Shown here: positions 21,901 through 32,240 of the stretch, one piece after another | Layout: each line of letters starts with the position of its first letter | Numbering within the stretch: the first letter of the stretch is position 1 | Assembly: GCA_037447655.1 (NCBI GenBank) | Contig: JBBHKE010003319.1 | Span: forward strand, 124,001-188,000 | DNA: 64,000 nt | Direction: 5' to 3' | Source of the DNA: Zygnema cylindricum | Lineage: Eukaryota; Streptophyta; Zygnematophyceae; Zygnematales; Zygnemataceae | Made by a program: the position numbers and the translations under genes | Notes under the pieces: generated by a model | Told to the model about the DNA's origin: nothing | The model's input: the letters and a program-made list of their open reading frames with translations, nothing else | The model's database searches: none

Positions 21901-23210
21901 GGAATGTAGAGTACATCTTAGAATGGAAGTGTAGAAGTCTTACCCTCCACTAAGACTTTCAGATCTACTGATCCCACTAGATCTGTAGTAACTACTCTCC
22001 TATCCCCATACTCTATCTCTACAGTAGGGATTTTCCTTAACTTAGTGATTAGTTCTTTATCACGACACAAATGCATGGATGCACCTAAGTCGATAATCCA
22101 TCTTTCTTGTGGTGCTTCCCGAATTGCTCCAAAGGCACTCTTCTGTCTCCGAGGGATCTCCTTCCCCTCCAAGCTCTCGTCAAGAAGAAGCTCCCCATCC
22201 TCCTTAGAGGACTCATCTTCGGTTTCTCCTACCACTTTTGTAACCACAAGTGCCTTTTTCTTCCCTCCGGAGGAACCCCCTCCACGGTTCTCTTGGAGCC
22301 TTAGCTTTGACAACTTGGTACAATCTGCGATGAAGTGTCCCGGTTTTTTGCAAAAATGACAAAGACTCTTTGGGGGCCTCGGTCCTCTAGGATAATCTCT
22401 CCCCCCTTTCTACAGTTTCTTCGGATCCTTCCCCCATCAGTCCCCTTCTGGTGCTAGAGCTTCAATGCTTTTTCCTCCTCTCCTAATCTCCATTGTGTTT
22501 TCCTGCACAAGTATCATCCTGACCACTGTATTCCATTTCCATGAACTATCAGGCATTTCCTGTACTCGATACACTATGTTATCGAACTCATCTGGTAACT
22601 TCACGATAAGAGTGTTATCTTTCATTTTCATTCTACTTGTCCAGCGGGCACTTTTCATCTCCATATACAAACAAGAAAGATCATTACAGTAATCTAACAT
22701 CTTTCCTCCTTTGTAAGTGTAGCTCACTAGCTTTTGCTCAGCCAACTGGAGCTCTTGAATAGTTCCAGCTCTATAAATCTCCACCAAGCTCACCCACAAC
22801 TCCTTGGTCTTGTAAATGTGAAAATGAGGAGTGGCCAACGCTTAAGTGAGATGCCTGAGAATGAAGTTCTTGACATCCATGTTTACATCCTCCAACATTT
22901 GAGTATCGTTCTCCGTGGTCTTAATGGTCGCCGCTCCTGGTACTGTGGCAATAGGAGTAAGGGGTGTCACCTTCCCTTTCCCCTTATCGGACACACTGCT
23001 GTCCCCATCATCTGCCTCCTCCGCTGAGGCAGCCGTTGCTACAGGAAACCTTACTCCTCCAAATCCTGGTGGAGTTCCCAAAGGTGGACGTTTCACTTGC
23101 CCACTGACGATACCCCAGTATCGTTTTTCCCACAAAGCTCCCATCATCATGGCTTCCTAATGAATGAACCCAGATCCATTGAAGGTGGGCACCCTAGAGG
23201 GTGGGCCCAT
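18905..23210 (-). pseudogene. gag-pol pseudogene of element B
   Basis: Gag opens at the ATG inside the PBS (MGPPSRVPTFNGSG), is disrupted by a small deletion near the YWEAMM motif, and resumes at 23150. The zinc knuckle CHFCKKPGHFIADC is intact near 22345. The protease motif is IIDLGASMH (D-L-G-A). Integrase has HKRLGHVHFDRL, a C-x2-C (DCSDCAQ becomes DDFSDCA), VHTDIWGP, RSDNGGEY and NGVAERLN, so D-D-E appears present. The YFVGYDEDVKGYRVYD analogue starts at 20930. RT keeps KARLVAKGFTQ and YVDDLLVL. RNase H ends at 18905. About eight stops and two phase changes prevent a full polyprotein. Confidence 0.9.
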
Positions 23211-23214
23211 AACC
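23200..23214 (-). other. Half-tRNA-type PBS of element B
   Basis: GGTTATGGGCCCACC on the minus strand, immediately inside the 5' LTR end (23215). Perfect 15-base complement to the anticodon arm of plant initiator tRNA-Met. Confidence 0.9.
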
Positions 23215-24259
23215 TGCAATTCTGTGTCCTCCATTGGACTACAGAATACAGGAAGCCTCTAGATAGTTTTTAACTAGCCCACTTTAACCCACAGCCACTG
23301 CTGCCCAAGTAGTCAAGATGACAATCTGTATGCACCCCTGTGCAGCCTGGACTCCCTTGAGTCCGTAGGAAAAAGAATCTCTGAAAACGCCCAACCAAGC
23401 GATAAGTTATAAGCCGGCAAAAATGCCAATTTTATACAAACTCTCAAAGTGAGAGTTGACTACTTAATTTTTCCTAAGTCCTAGTTTTTCCTAGTTCTCT
23501 CTCACAACCCCTATCTACTGCCCGTACGAACCAATCAGAACACTGTGTTGTACCAAAGAGTACTAATGCCGATTTACTTTTTGTATTGCCTCTCTACGAG
23601 AAGGCTATTAGGTGGACGCGTGTCTATTTTCCACTCGTCCGTACGTTCCTCGGAATTCCCGCAACCGAATGTCATCTCTCCACGTGGCCCCAGGTGATGC
23701 TACGTCACTAAATGCTAAAGTGACCATTCCAGGATTTTGTCGATGATGTGCGCCGTTAGATTTGACGCGAAATGAAATCTGAGCCGTAATAAATACTTGC
23801 GAAGTATTTGTTTCGCTGCCGAAACAAAATGTACAATATCCGTTTCAATTTAGTACAGTAGTTCGCATTTCATAAAATTGTATCTATGCGTGTCGTAGAG
23901 AGTTTTAGTTAAATGATTTATGCATTATAGAATAGTTTAAATATTAATGAAACCCTATATCTCCTAACGGACTTCTGTGATAGACTGGTTAGAGCTAACG
24001 GCTTCGCCGCGCTTTGCCGGTCGGGGGTTCCAGTCCTGCCGGACTCAACCTTTTGTTGAGAGTGACTTAAAAGTCACCCTTTAGTTCTTCTTATGGAGCT
24101 GAGGCAGCCATGGCTCCATCGCTCTCTCTCTCCTTCGGTGACTACAACAAGTATGGGGGTAAGAGAAAAGATATGGAGGCAGGCTGCCTACATTTTCTTT
24201 ATATATTTTTCCACTGTTTAATTTAGACCTAGAAAATACAAAAACTACTTATTTCAACA
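23215..24259 (-). repeat. 5' LTR of element B
   Basis: 1045 bp, TGTTGAAATAAG to AATTGCA. Same modules as the 3' LTR, including tRNA-like boxes, GGAGCCATGGCTGCC, a CCACGTGG G-box, GTAC sites, an inverted CCAAT (ATTGG) and the GGACTCAAGGGAGTCC hairpin. Confidence 0.95.
23981..24036 (+). other. tRNA-like A and B boxes in 5' LTR of B
   Basis: TAGACTGGTTAGAGC (23981-23995) and GGTTCCAGTCC (24026-24036). The B box differs from consensus at one position where the 3' LTR copy is correct, so the ancestor probably had GGTTCGAGTCC. Confidence 0.7.
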
Positions 24260-25043
24260 GCACACAAATATTCTGACCACTCCCACCCCTGTGAGGACAA
24301 GACTCCCTTGAGTCAAACGCAAAAAAAAATCAATGAATTTGCTCACCTGAGCAGTAAGTTATGGCTGGTCAAAGATGACCTTTATAGTTACAAGCTCTCT
24401 TAGAGAGAGAGGTACCTATATTTTACTAAGTCTTGGTCTGCCTACTCACGACTACCTACTATTAAACCCTAGTCCAATAGGAACACTATATAGTATAAGA
24501 AGGTACAATGGGCGATGTACTTATTGTATGACCATTGTACGATAAGGTCTACAAGGTGACACCTCTCAAATCAGAAGCCATGGTTCCTCCTCCCATCTTC
24601 TCCGGTATCAATTAATGTGGCGCCACGTGGTACCGCGTGACGCTATCTCCGTATGTTGCCAAAATCTCACTTCGCGTGGCGGCTTTAATGCCGGCTCTCC
24701 GATCAAAACATATTTTACACGGTTTAGATTCGCGTGCATGTAGGAATTGCTCCTTTTGGTTAGTTTGCTGTTAATTAGCAGTTACAATAATGTTTATATA
24801 TTTATGAAACATGTCATGTGTATCGTTTCGTAACGCCTTAATGGTTAAGTTTTTGGGATAGAGAATCTAGAGGTATTAGGTTCAAATCAAAACTTAGGCA
24901 TCATTTTAGCAATATACCCTTTACTTCAAAAACCGCCACTTTCTAAATTTTGCGGCAGCCATGGCGCGCCTTTGATCCTCACTCTCTTTCTTTAAAGCAA
25001 AAGTAAAATAGGGAAGTGAACTATTAATTACATCTTTTCAACA
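24260..25043 (-). repeat. 3' LTR of element C (major part; remainder at 17722-17830)
   Basis: Starts on the minus strand TGTTGAAAAGATG after the polypurine tract. Contains GCGCGCCATGGCTGCC, the tRNA-like boxes, a GGTACCACGTGGCGCC G-box, a GTAC pair, ATTGG and the GACTCAAGGGAGTC hairpin. Broken by element B after the GTGAGGACAAG...AATATTTG region. Confidence 0.9.
24831..24901 (+). other. tRNA-like sequence, family II LTR (3' LTR of C)
   Basis: AACGCCTTAATGGTTAAG, then GGTTCAAATCA (24879-24889) and TTAGGCA. The intact-looking relatives at 30126 and 43552 show TGGTTAAGGCGTTAGG, as in plant Leu/Ser tRNAs. Confidence 0.6.
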
Positions 25044-25056
25044 CTCCTTTTAATTC

Positions 25057-26640
25057 CTAGTCACATTTCAATTTTAGTCCACAGTTTTCTCTGCAATAAA
25101 TCAACTTAGGGGAAGTCACTGCTTTTGTCATCATGTCTGCAATCATTTCTCTATAAGTTTTATGAACGAGTTTAATAATTTTATTTTCTACCTTCTCTTT
25201 GACAAATCTTAGTCTAATATCTATATGCTTAGCTTTGAAGTGATGTTTCGGATTAGCTGCAATAGAGATAGCAACTTGATTATCACAAAAAACATTTAGG
25301 GTTCCATACTTTATGAACCCAAGTTCTTCAAGAAGAGATTTAACCCACATTAATTCTTTGGTTGCAGCACACGAAGCCATGTATTCAGCCTCCATAGTGG
25401 ACTGAGCAACTACTTTTTGTTGCTTGCTACTCCAACAACATGCATCGGATCCAATTTGCAACACATATCCAGTCGTACACCTCCTTAAAGGCACATCTCC
25501 ATAATTGGCATCACTCCATGTGGTGATGTCAGTGTGCTCCCCTCCCAAATGCAACTATAATTCCCTTGTCCCCACCATATACCTCATCACCCTTTTGGCA
25601 GCCTCCCAGCCTCTCTTTCTTGGTTCATTTAGACTTCTACTAAGGACACCTACAGCTACGGCTATATCCGGACGGGTACAGTTCATAAAATAGATTAAAC
25701 TACCTACAATCTGCTGATAAGGGATATTTTCCATAAATCTTCTTTCTATCTCATCCATCTCATCATTAAAACTCATTATTCCTCTCTCTTCACTTCCCTC
25801 AAACACTTTCTTCAAATCCAGGGGAGTAGTACATCCATTTGCTTTTTCTATCTGAAATTTTTCTAGTATATTACAGATTGCTTTTTTCTGTGTGAGTCTT
25901 ATAATCCTATTCCCTCTATCTCTCTCTATTTGAATTCCCAAAATGTACTTCGCTTCACCGAGATCTTTCATATCAAAATAGCTTCTAAGATCCCGTTTTA
26001 GTTTGTTAATCTTATCTAAGGACTTTCTTAAGACCAACAAATCATCCACATAAATAGCAATAAATATCACTCCATTCTCATCCTCATATAATTATATGGA
26101 GTGATGTGAACTAATTCTGATATACCCCAAACCGGTCAGAAATTCGTCCAGTTTTATATTCCATTGTCGTGGGGCTTGCTTAAGCCCATAGAGTGATTTT
26201 ATCAATTGACAAACCTTCCTTTCTTCCCCACTTTCCACGAATCCTTCCGGTTACCTCATGTAAATTTCTTCTTCCAACTTTCGGTTCAAAAAGGTCGTTT
26301 TAATATCCATCTGGTGTATTTCCATATCCTCTGCTGCAGCTAAACTTAAAAGGATTCTAACAGAAGGAAATTTGACTACAGGTGCAAAGGCTTCTTCGTA
26401 GTCTATCCCCTCTATTTGAGTATACCCCTTTGCAACTAACCTAGCTTTGTACCTTTCAATGGTATTATCTGGGTTTAATTTAAGTTTAAAAACCCACTTA
26501 CATTTGATCCGTTTTCGGTCCCGTGGACAATCTACCAACTCCCATGTATTGGCTTCCATGATGGAGGCCATTTCTTCATTTATAGCAGTGATCCACCGGC
26601 TACTTTTAGGGGTGTTTATGACCTCTAAGTATGTCTGAGG
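25057..26640 (-). pseudogene. RT and RNase H of element C (interrupted)
   Basis: Pieces at 26571-26251 (RT start: CKWVFKLKLNPDN, RYKARLVAKGYTQ, DIKTTFLNRKLEEEIYMR), 26070-25555 (FIAIYVDDLLVL catalytic box, YILGIQIERD, then thumb and connection) and 25554-25057 (RNase H: TWSDANYGDVPL, SSKQQKVVAQ, STMEAEYMA, DNQVAIS, DIRLRFVKEKVE). Stops fall at ENGVI/MIFIA, at L-Q/H and between RMR and PEGF. The YVDD box and RNase H acidic residues (D, E, D) survive. Counterpart of 35.36-36.33 and 41.8-43.4 kb in D. Confidence 0.9.
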
Positions 26641-26740
26641 TTCATCTTTGTGAGTTGGTTACTTGTCTTTCTTGAAGTCGTTTATTACTTCTTGTTCCCC
26701 CTTCAAAATCAGACGCCGGTATGGAAGGCATCCTTGGGTT

Positions 26741-28381
26741 TCATTTAGGAAGATTTTCAGCTTCCCTATCTTCTAATTCCGGTGTCTCATCAAGTTCCTC
26801 ATTGGTTTTCACTTCGTATTGTGGCGTTGCCTCGGATGTTGTCCTTTCCTCCTTCTCCTTTGGTAGATCTGGAGATTTTTCTTTTTCTTCATTTTCCTTC
26901 TCTTCAAAGTCAAAGTCAAAAAATTGATCCGTTTCAAATCTGAATTTGACTTCCTTATTATATTTGAATGGATCAATGGACTTCTCTTCATTCATCACCA
27001 CTATATGTTTTACCAAAATTATATCTCTCTTTTTCAAGTCATATATTCGGTATCCTTTTGTGCTCTCATCATATCCTACAAGATATCTTGGTTTCCCTCT
27101 TCCCTCTAACTTCCATTTAGTCTTATCGGAATCCAAACTGTAGACTTGACTTCCGAACACTCTTAAACTAGACAAATCAGGCTTTCTTCCTGTCCTCCTC
27201 TCATAAGGAGTTTCCTCCTTATTTGCTGAAGTTAGGTCTCTATTTTTGATGAAATTAGCATAGTCCATAGACTCCGCCCAAAACCGCAACCCTATCCTCT
27301 TATCAGTTAACATACTTCTGGACATATCTCCTAAAGTTCTATTCACTCTTTCTGCTACTCCATTTTCTTCCGGAATATAGGGAACAGTTTTCTCATGATG
27401 AATTCCTTCTTCTTTAAGATATTCTTCAAATTCCCTTGAGGTGTATTTTTTCCCATTATCACTTTTAATCTCTTTTATTGAGGTTTCATGTAGTTTTTCA
27501 CTCCATACTTTATACTTTTTGAAACATCTAAATACCTCTGACTTATGTCTGAGAAAGTATACCTTCGTGTATCTAGACCAATCATTTGTGATGGTTAACA
27601 TCCATCTCTTCCCCCCATGTGAAGCATACCTAGCAGGTCCCCAAACATCAGTGTGAACTAGATCTAATACTTTCTCTCTCCTAAATGTGGTTGCCTTTGG
27701 AAATGGAAGTCTATGAATCTTCCCTTGGGCACATCCACTACAATCATTAAAGGTCTCATCATCCTCAAAAGTAATACCCTCCACTATTCCCTTTTTCTTC
27801 ATTTTCTTTAATCTATCTAGATGTACATGCCTTAACCTTTTATGACAAAGCATCATCTCACTTGCACACGAGTAGAGAACACTCTTTTGATTGCAAAGAA
27901 AAATTGTGAACATTCCTTGACTGCCCTTCTCAGCTATGAAATAAACCTCATTATCAAAGCTTGCTGTGAAGATTCCTTTCCTAGTTCCTGTTTCAAACTC
28001 CTTTTCATCTAGGACAGCTGTTGAGACCAGGTTCTTGCTAAGCTGTTGAATGCAAATAACGTCTGAGAGTGTTACAATTGAGGACTTTCCATCAACTAGA
28101 ACCTTCAAGTCAACAGTTCCAACAAGACTTGTGGTTTCTACTCTACCATATCCGTACTCTATCTCAACTGTTGAGATCTTTCTCAGTTTAGTGAACCACC
28201 GCTTATCTTTGCAAATATGCATTGAAGCCTCTGAGTCTATGATCCACCCATCCTCGGGTGGATTCTTCTTACCTCCGAAAGCACAGTTTTGTCTCCGTGG
28301 AATCTCGACATGCTTTTCAGTGTTTTTCGGATTAAGAAGAAGCTCCTCAAGATCCTCTTCTGGTTCAATTTTTCCTTCCAC
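26741..28381 (-). pseudogene. Protease-integrase frame of element C (546 codons open)
   Basis: The longest open frame in the window. Protease lies at about residues 30-130 with IIDSEASMH: the catalytic D-S-G-A is D-S-E-A, which is expected to disable an aspartic protease. Integrase follows: HKRLRHVHLDRL and CSGCAQ zinc-binding pairs (one His-His-Cys-Cys set), LVHTDVWGP (first D), IKSDNGKKY (second D), NGVAERVNRTL (E), then the copia C-terminal part (RVFGSQVY, YLVGYDESTKGYRIYDLKKRD). It ends in an acidic linker before RT. Read as a translated frame it would lack Gag and RT, so it is a relic rather than a gene. Confidence 0.9.
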
Positions 28382-28438
28382 TTCCTCATCATGAACTTGA
28401 GTCAGGAAAGCCTTTTTCTTTCCTCCATCCCTTAAGGT

Positions 28439-29447
28439 TTATTGACCATCTTTAAGTCGAAGATCTTCAAGTTTGACACAATCTACCATATAGTGTCCCG
28501 GTTTCTTGCAAAAGTGACATAATCCTCCTCGAGAATTTCCTCTCCTCTGTCTATCAAATCTGCCACCTCCTTGTCCTCTACCACCAAAGTTTTGATAGGG
28601 ATCTTTCCCTCTCTCCTCATCACGCTTCCGCCAATCAGCTCCTGCACACAATGCTTGAACACTTGGACTCCCTCTCCTAAGCTCTATCGTGCTTTCATTC
28701 ACTAAAATCATTCCCACTGTGTCACCCCAATTCCAATTGCTATCTCCCATGTCATGCAATCGGTTAATGATATTCTCATACTGTTCAGGTAGTTTCATCA
28801 TTAATGTTTTCACTCTTTGTCTCTCGAACCATGAGCTACCTGCACTCTCTAACTCTCCAAATAATGCTCCTAAATCATTGCAAAAATTATTTCTACTTCA
28901 TCCTTTATAAGTATAAGTTGCAATCTTATTTTTTGGCCAACTATTGTTGCTGCAATGATCCACTCTTATATTTGTTAACTAGTGATATCCAAATCTGAGA
29001 TGAAGGTTTGACATGCATAAGGGGAATGGCAATACCCTTTGCTACACTTTTAAGAATTAAGAGCTTAACAACCTTATCTTTGTAGTTCCACTTTTCATAC
29101 TCTGATCTTTCGGTCTGAACCCTTGTCGCCGTTTTTTGTGGTGCTGCAGCCGGTATCGCCTTCGGCAATGGTGTCACTTGAGTTGCAACTCCTCCCTTTT
29201 CTCCTTCCATGACAATCTCCTCTCCTTCCTCATCTTCATCCTCGGTGAAGTTGGCAGCTATTCTACCAACTGTAGAGGCGGAGGTGCCAGAAAAACGTGT
29301 CCCTCTAAACCCAGGTGGAGGTGGGCATCGAATTTGTCCAGACACTATGCCCCATAGATGCTTCTCAAATAGTTCTCCCTCCATCATCATTTCCCAATAC
29401 GAAAATTCTGATCCATCAAACATGGGCACCCTAGAAGGTGGGCCCAT
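28439..29447 (-). pseudogene. gag of element C, interrupted
   Basis: Starts at the ATG inside the PBS: MGPPSRVPMFDGSEFSYWEM, then ELFEKHLWGIVSGQ, the copia Gag capsid start. The frame stops after SGSLQQQ (28941), shifts phase in the next stretch and resumes at 28813 (MKTLMMKLPEQYENII). It ends with zinc knuckle CHFCKKPGHYMVDC near 28470-28515. The stop after SLQQQ, the following TGA and the phase shift are all present at the same places in D. Confidence 0.9.
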
Positions 29448-29451
29448 AACC
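29437..29451 (-). other. Half-tRNA-type PBS of element C
   Basis: GGTTATGGGCCCACC on the minus strand, right inside the LTR end AATTTCA. The gag ATG is 29447-29445, within the PBS. Confidence 0.9.
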
Positions 29452-30340
29452 TGAAATTCTGTGGTCTCTATTGACCCACAGAATGAGCGGCCTATGTAAA
29501 GCCTCTAGGATAATATTTGCCCCTTCTACTTTCCCGCTGAATAAGGGCAGCCCAGGCACACAAAAAATCTGACCACTCTCACCCCTGTGAGGACAAGACT
29601 CCCTTGAGTCAAACGCAAAAAGAATCACTGAAATTGCTCACCTGATTAGTAAGTTATGGCTGGTCAAAGATGACATTTATAGTTACAAGCTCTCTTAGAG
29701 ATAGAGGTACCTAAATTTCACTAAATCTTGGACTGCCTACTCACGACTACCTACTACTTAACCCTAGTCCAATAGGAACACTATATAGTACAAGAAGGTA
29801 CAATGGACGATGTACTTATTGTACGACCATTGTACGACAAGGTCTACAAGGTGACACCTCTCAAATCAGAAGCCATGGTTCCTCATCCCATCTTCTCCGG
29901 TATCAAATAATGTGGCGCCACGTGGCACCGCGTGACGCTATCTCCGTATGCCGCCAAAAGCTCACTTCGCGTGGCGGCTATAATGCCGACCGTCCGATCA
30001 AAACATATTTTACACGGTTCAAATTCGCCTACATGCAGGAATTGCTCCTTTTGGTTAGTCTGCTGTTAATTAGCTGTTGTGTTAATGTTTATATATTTAT
30101 GAAATCCATCAAGTGTATTTTTTGGTAACACCTTAAAGGTTAAGGCGTTAGGCTATAGAGAATCTAAAACTAGCAGGTTCAAATCTAGACTTAGGCATCA
30201 TTTTAGCAAAATACCCTTTACTTCAAAAACCGCCACTTTCTAAATATTGCGGCAGCCATGGCGCGCCTTTGATCCTCACTCTCTTTCTTTAAAGCAAAAG
30301 TAAAATAGGGAAGTGAACTATTAATTACATCTTTTCAACA
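29452..30340 (-). repeat. 5' LTR of element C (889 bp, family II), shared with fragment E
   Basis: TGTTGAAAAGATG to CAGAATTTCA. Uninterrupted copy of the family II LTR and the mirror of D's 5' LTR at 31828-32715. Its outer side is directly followed by the polypurine tract and RNase H end of another family II element, so it doubles as that element's 3' LTR. Confidence 0.9.
30126..30197 (+). other. tRNA-like sequence in 5' LTR of C (antisense to element)
   Basis: AAAGGTTAAGGCGTTAGGC (D-arm/A-box-like) and perfect B box GGTTCAAATCT (30176-30186), then TAGACTTAGGCA. The length of about 72 bases is that of a tRNA. The anticodon arm is degraded. Confidence 0.65.
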
Positions 30341-30596
30341 CTCCTTTTAATTCCTAGTCACATTTCAATTTTAGTCCATAGTTTCCTCTGCAATAAATTA
30401 ACTTAGGGGAAGGCACTGCTTTTGTCATCATGTCTACAATCATTTCTCTATCAGTTTTATGAACGAGTTTAATAATTTTATTTTCTACCTTCTCTTTGAC
30501 AAACCTTAGTCTAATATCTATATGCTTAGCTTTGAAGTGATTTTTCGGATTAGTTGCAATAGAGATAGCAACTTGATTATCACAAAAAACATTTAT
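30341..30596 (-). mobile_element. Fragment E: 3' end of a family II copia element
   Basis: Polypurine tract AAAAGGAG next to the LTR, then the RNase H C-terminus on the minus strand (NVFCDNQVAISIATNPKNHF through KAVPSPKLIYCRGNYGLK). It is cut off abruptly at 30596, where plus-strand family I sequence begins. The ORF that runs across this join is a chimera without meaning. Confidence 0.85.
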
Positions 30597-31827
30597 CGAC
30601 TCAGGTGCATCCATGCATATGTGTCGCGATAAAGAACTCTTCACTAGGTTAAGGAAAATCCCTACTGTAGAGATAGAGTATAGAGATGGAAGAGTAGTTA
30701 TTACTGATCTAGTGGTATCAGTATATCTCAAATTCTTAGTGGAGGGTAAGACTTATATACTTACATTCTCAAATGTACTATACATTCCTCGGCTGAGTAA
30801 AAATCTTGCCTCTACGTTTCTGTTAGATGACAAAGAATTTGATACCTTCACCCGAAATGGAGTCTTTACAGCTAAGTATGGGGATGGATTTTATTTCACG
30901 GCAGATAAGGGTAGCCAAGGAATGTTAAGGCTTAATCTCAGTAATGAAAAGAAGAATGCTTACTATGTTGGTGTTCCTTAGTTGATGATTTGGCATAAGC
31001 GGTTGGGGCATGTGCATTTTCATAGGTTGAGGGAAATGAAAAGGCTTGGGGTAGTAGAAGGCATTCAGTTTGGGGATAATGAAATGATGAATGATTGTAG
31101 TGGTTGTGCTCAAGGTAAGGCTCACAAACTTCCATTTCCCAAAGCCACCACATATAGAGGTGAGAAAGTATTAGATTTGGTCCACACAAATATTTGGGGA
31201 CCTGCAAAAGTACCTTCGGTTGGAGGAAAGAGGTTTATGATGACAATAACCGATGACTGGTCTAGGTACTCTAGAGTCTATTTTCTGAAAAAAAAGTCTG
31301 AAGCATCAACTTACTTCAAAAAATATAAAGCTTAGAGTGAGAAGTTGCATGAAACCTCCATTAAGAGGATAAGGATTGATAATGGGGGGGAATATACCTC
31401 TAACCAGTTTGAGGAATATCTGAGAGATGAGGGAGTACAACACCAGAAAAATGTAACATATAACCCGGATCAAAATGTGGTAGCTGAGAGGTTGAATCAA
31501 ACACTAGGAGATAGTGTATGCAGTATGTTGGCCGACAAGAAAATAGGAAAGAGATTTTGGGCATTAGCAATGAATTGTGCCAACTACATTAAGAATAAAG
31601 TCCTTACCTCAGCTGTAAAGGGAGTAACACCGTATGAGAGATGGGTTGGAAGGAAACAAAATAACTCACACCTTAAAGTATTCGGTAGCCAAGTTTACAG
31701 TCTTGAAACGGATAAGAAAAACTGGATGCTAGATGCTAAGGTAAAACCTAGATACTTTGTGGGATATGATGAGGATGTTAAGGGATATAGAGTCTTTGAC
31801 TTAGCAAAGAAAGATATCATTCTGGTC
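30597..31827 (+). mobile_element. Fragment F: protease-integrase piece of a family I copia element
   Basis: Plus-strand frames 30613-30981, 30982-31335 and 31345-31833. The protease start is SGASMHMCRDKELF. Integrase has HKRLGHVHF, CSGCAQGKAHKLPFP, VHTNIWGP (first D changed to N), RIDNGGEY and NVVAERLNQTL (G changed to V), then YFVGYDEDVKGYRVFD. It ends at AAGATATCATTCTGGTC, where D's 5' LTR starts; A and B continue there as ...TGGTCAAACA. So D inserted into F, but the rest of F is not found beyond D. Confidence 0.85.
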
Positions 31828-31970
31828 TGTTGAAAAGAGGTGATTAATAGTTCACATCCTTATATTACTTTTGCTTTAAAGAAAGAGAGTGAGGATTAAA
31901 GGCGCGCCATGGCTGCCGCAATATTTAGAAAGTGACAATTTTTGAAGTAAATGGTATTTTGCTAAAATGA

Positions 31971-32043
31971 TGCCTAAGTCTAGATTTGAACCTGCTTCTT
32001 CTAAATTCTTTATAGGCTAACGCCTTAACCATTAAGGCGTTAC
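31971..32043 (-). other. tRNA-like sequence in 5' LTR of D
   Basis: Minus strand: AACGCCTTAATGGTTAAGGC, GTTAGCC, then AGGTTCAAATCTAGACTTAG. A- and B-box-like, antisense to the element, like the other family II copies. Confidence 0.65.
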
Positions 32044-32240
32044 CAAACGATACACGTGACGGATTTCATAAATATATAAACATTAACACAACAGCTAATT
32101 AACAGCAGACTAACAAAAGGAGCAATTCCTGCATGTACGCGAATTTGAACCGTGTAAAATATGTTTTGATCGGACGGTCGGCATTATAGCCGCCACGCGA
32201 AGTGAGCTTTTGGCGGCATACGGAGATAGCGTCACGCGGT

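Larger units (their letters stand above)
17831..24259 (-). mobile_element. Element B: full-length Ty1/copia retrotransposon, family I
   Basis: 6429 bp, LTRs of 1043 and 1045 bp, TG...CA ends, perfect 5-bp TSD, PBS and polypurine tract (TAAGGGGAA) in place. It is the most complete element here. Gag through mid-RT stays in one phase (23150 to 20016), broken only by stops; two phase changes follow in RT. Young by structure but already dead by coding content. Confidence 0.95.
17722..30340 (-). mobile_element. Element C: Ty1/copia retrotransposon, family II, hosting element B
   Basis: Minus-strand order: 5' LTR 29452-30340, half-tRNA PBS, gag, protease-integrase, RT-RNase H, polypurine tract GGAATTAAAAGGAG, 3' LTR 25043-24260 continuing at 17830-17722. 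Element B sits inside the 3' LTR. Removing B (17831-24259) and one GCACA copy makes the LTR colinear with the intact one at 29452-30340. The outer flank of the 5' LTR is the 3' end of another family II element (E), so the two share one LTR. Confidence 0.85.

Noticed and set aside
23981-24036. Calling the tRNA-like segments true tRNA genes
   Set aside because: No acceptor stem could be paired with confidence and anticodon arms are degraded; they are reported as tRNA-like promoters only.
30354-30731. 125-codon minus frame with an RNase H end
   Set aside because: Its N-terminal part is antisense family I protease; the frame only exists because two fragments are joined.
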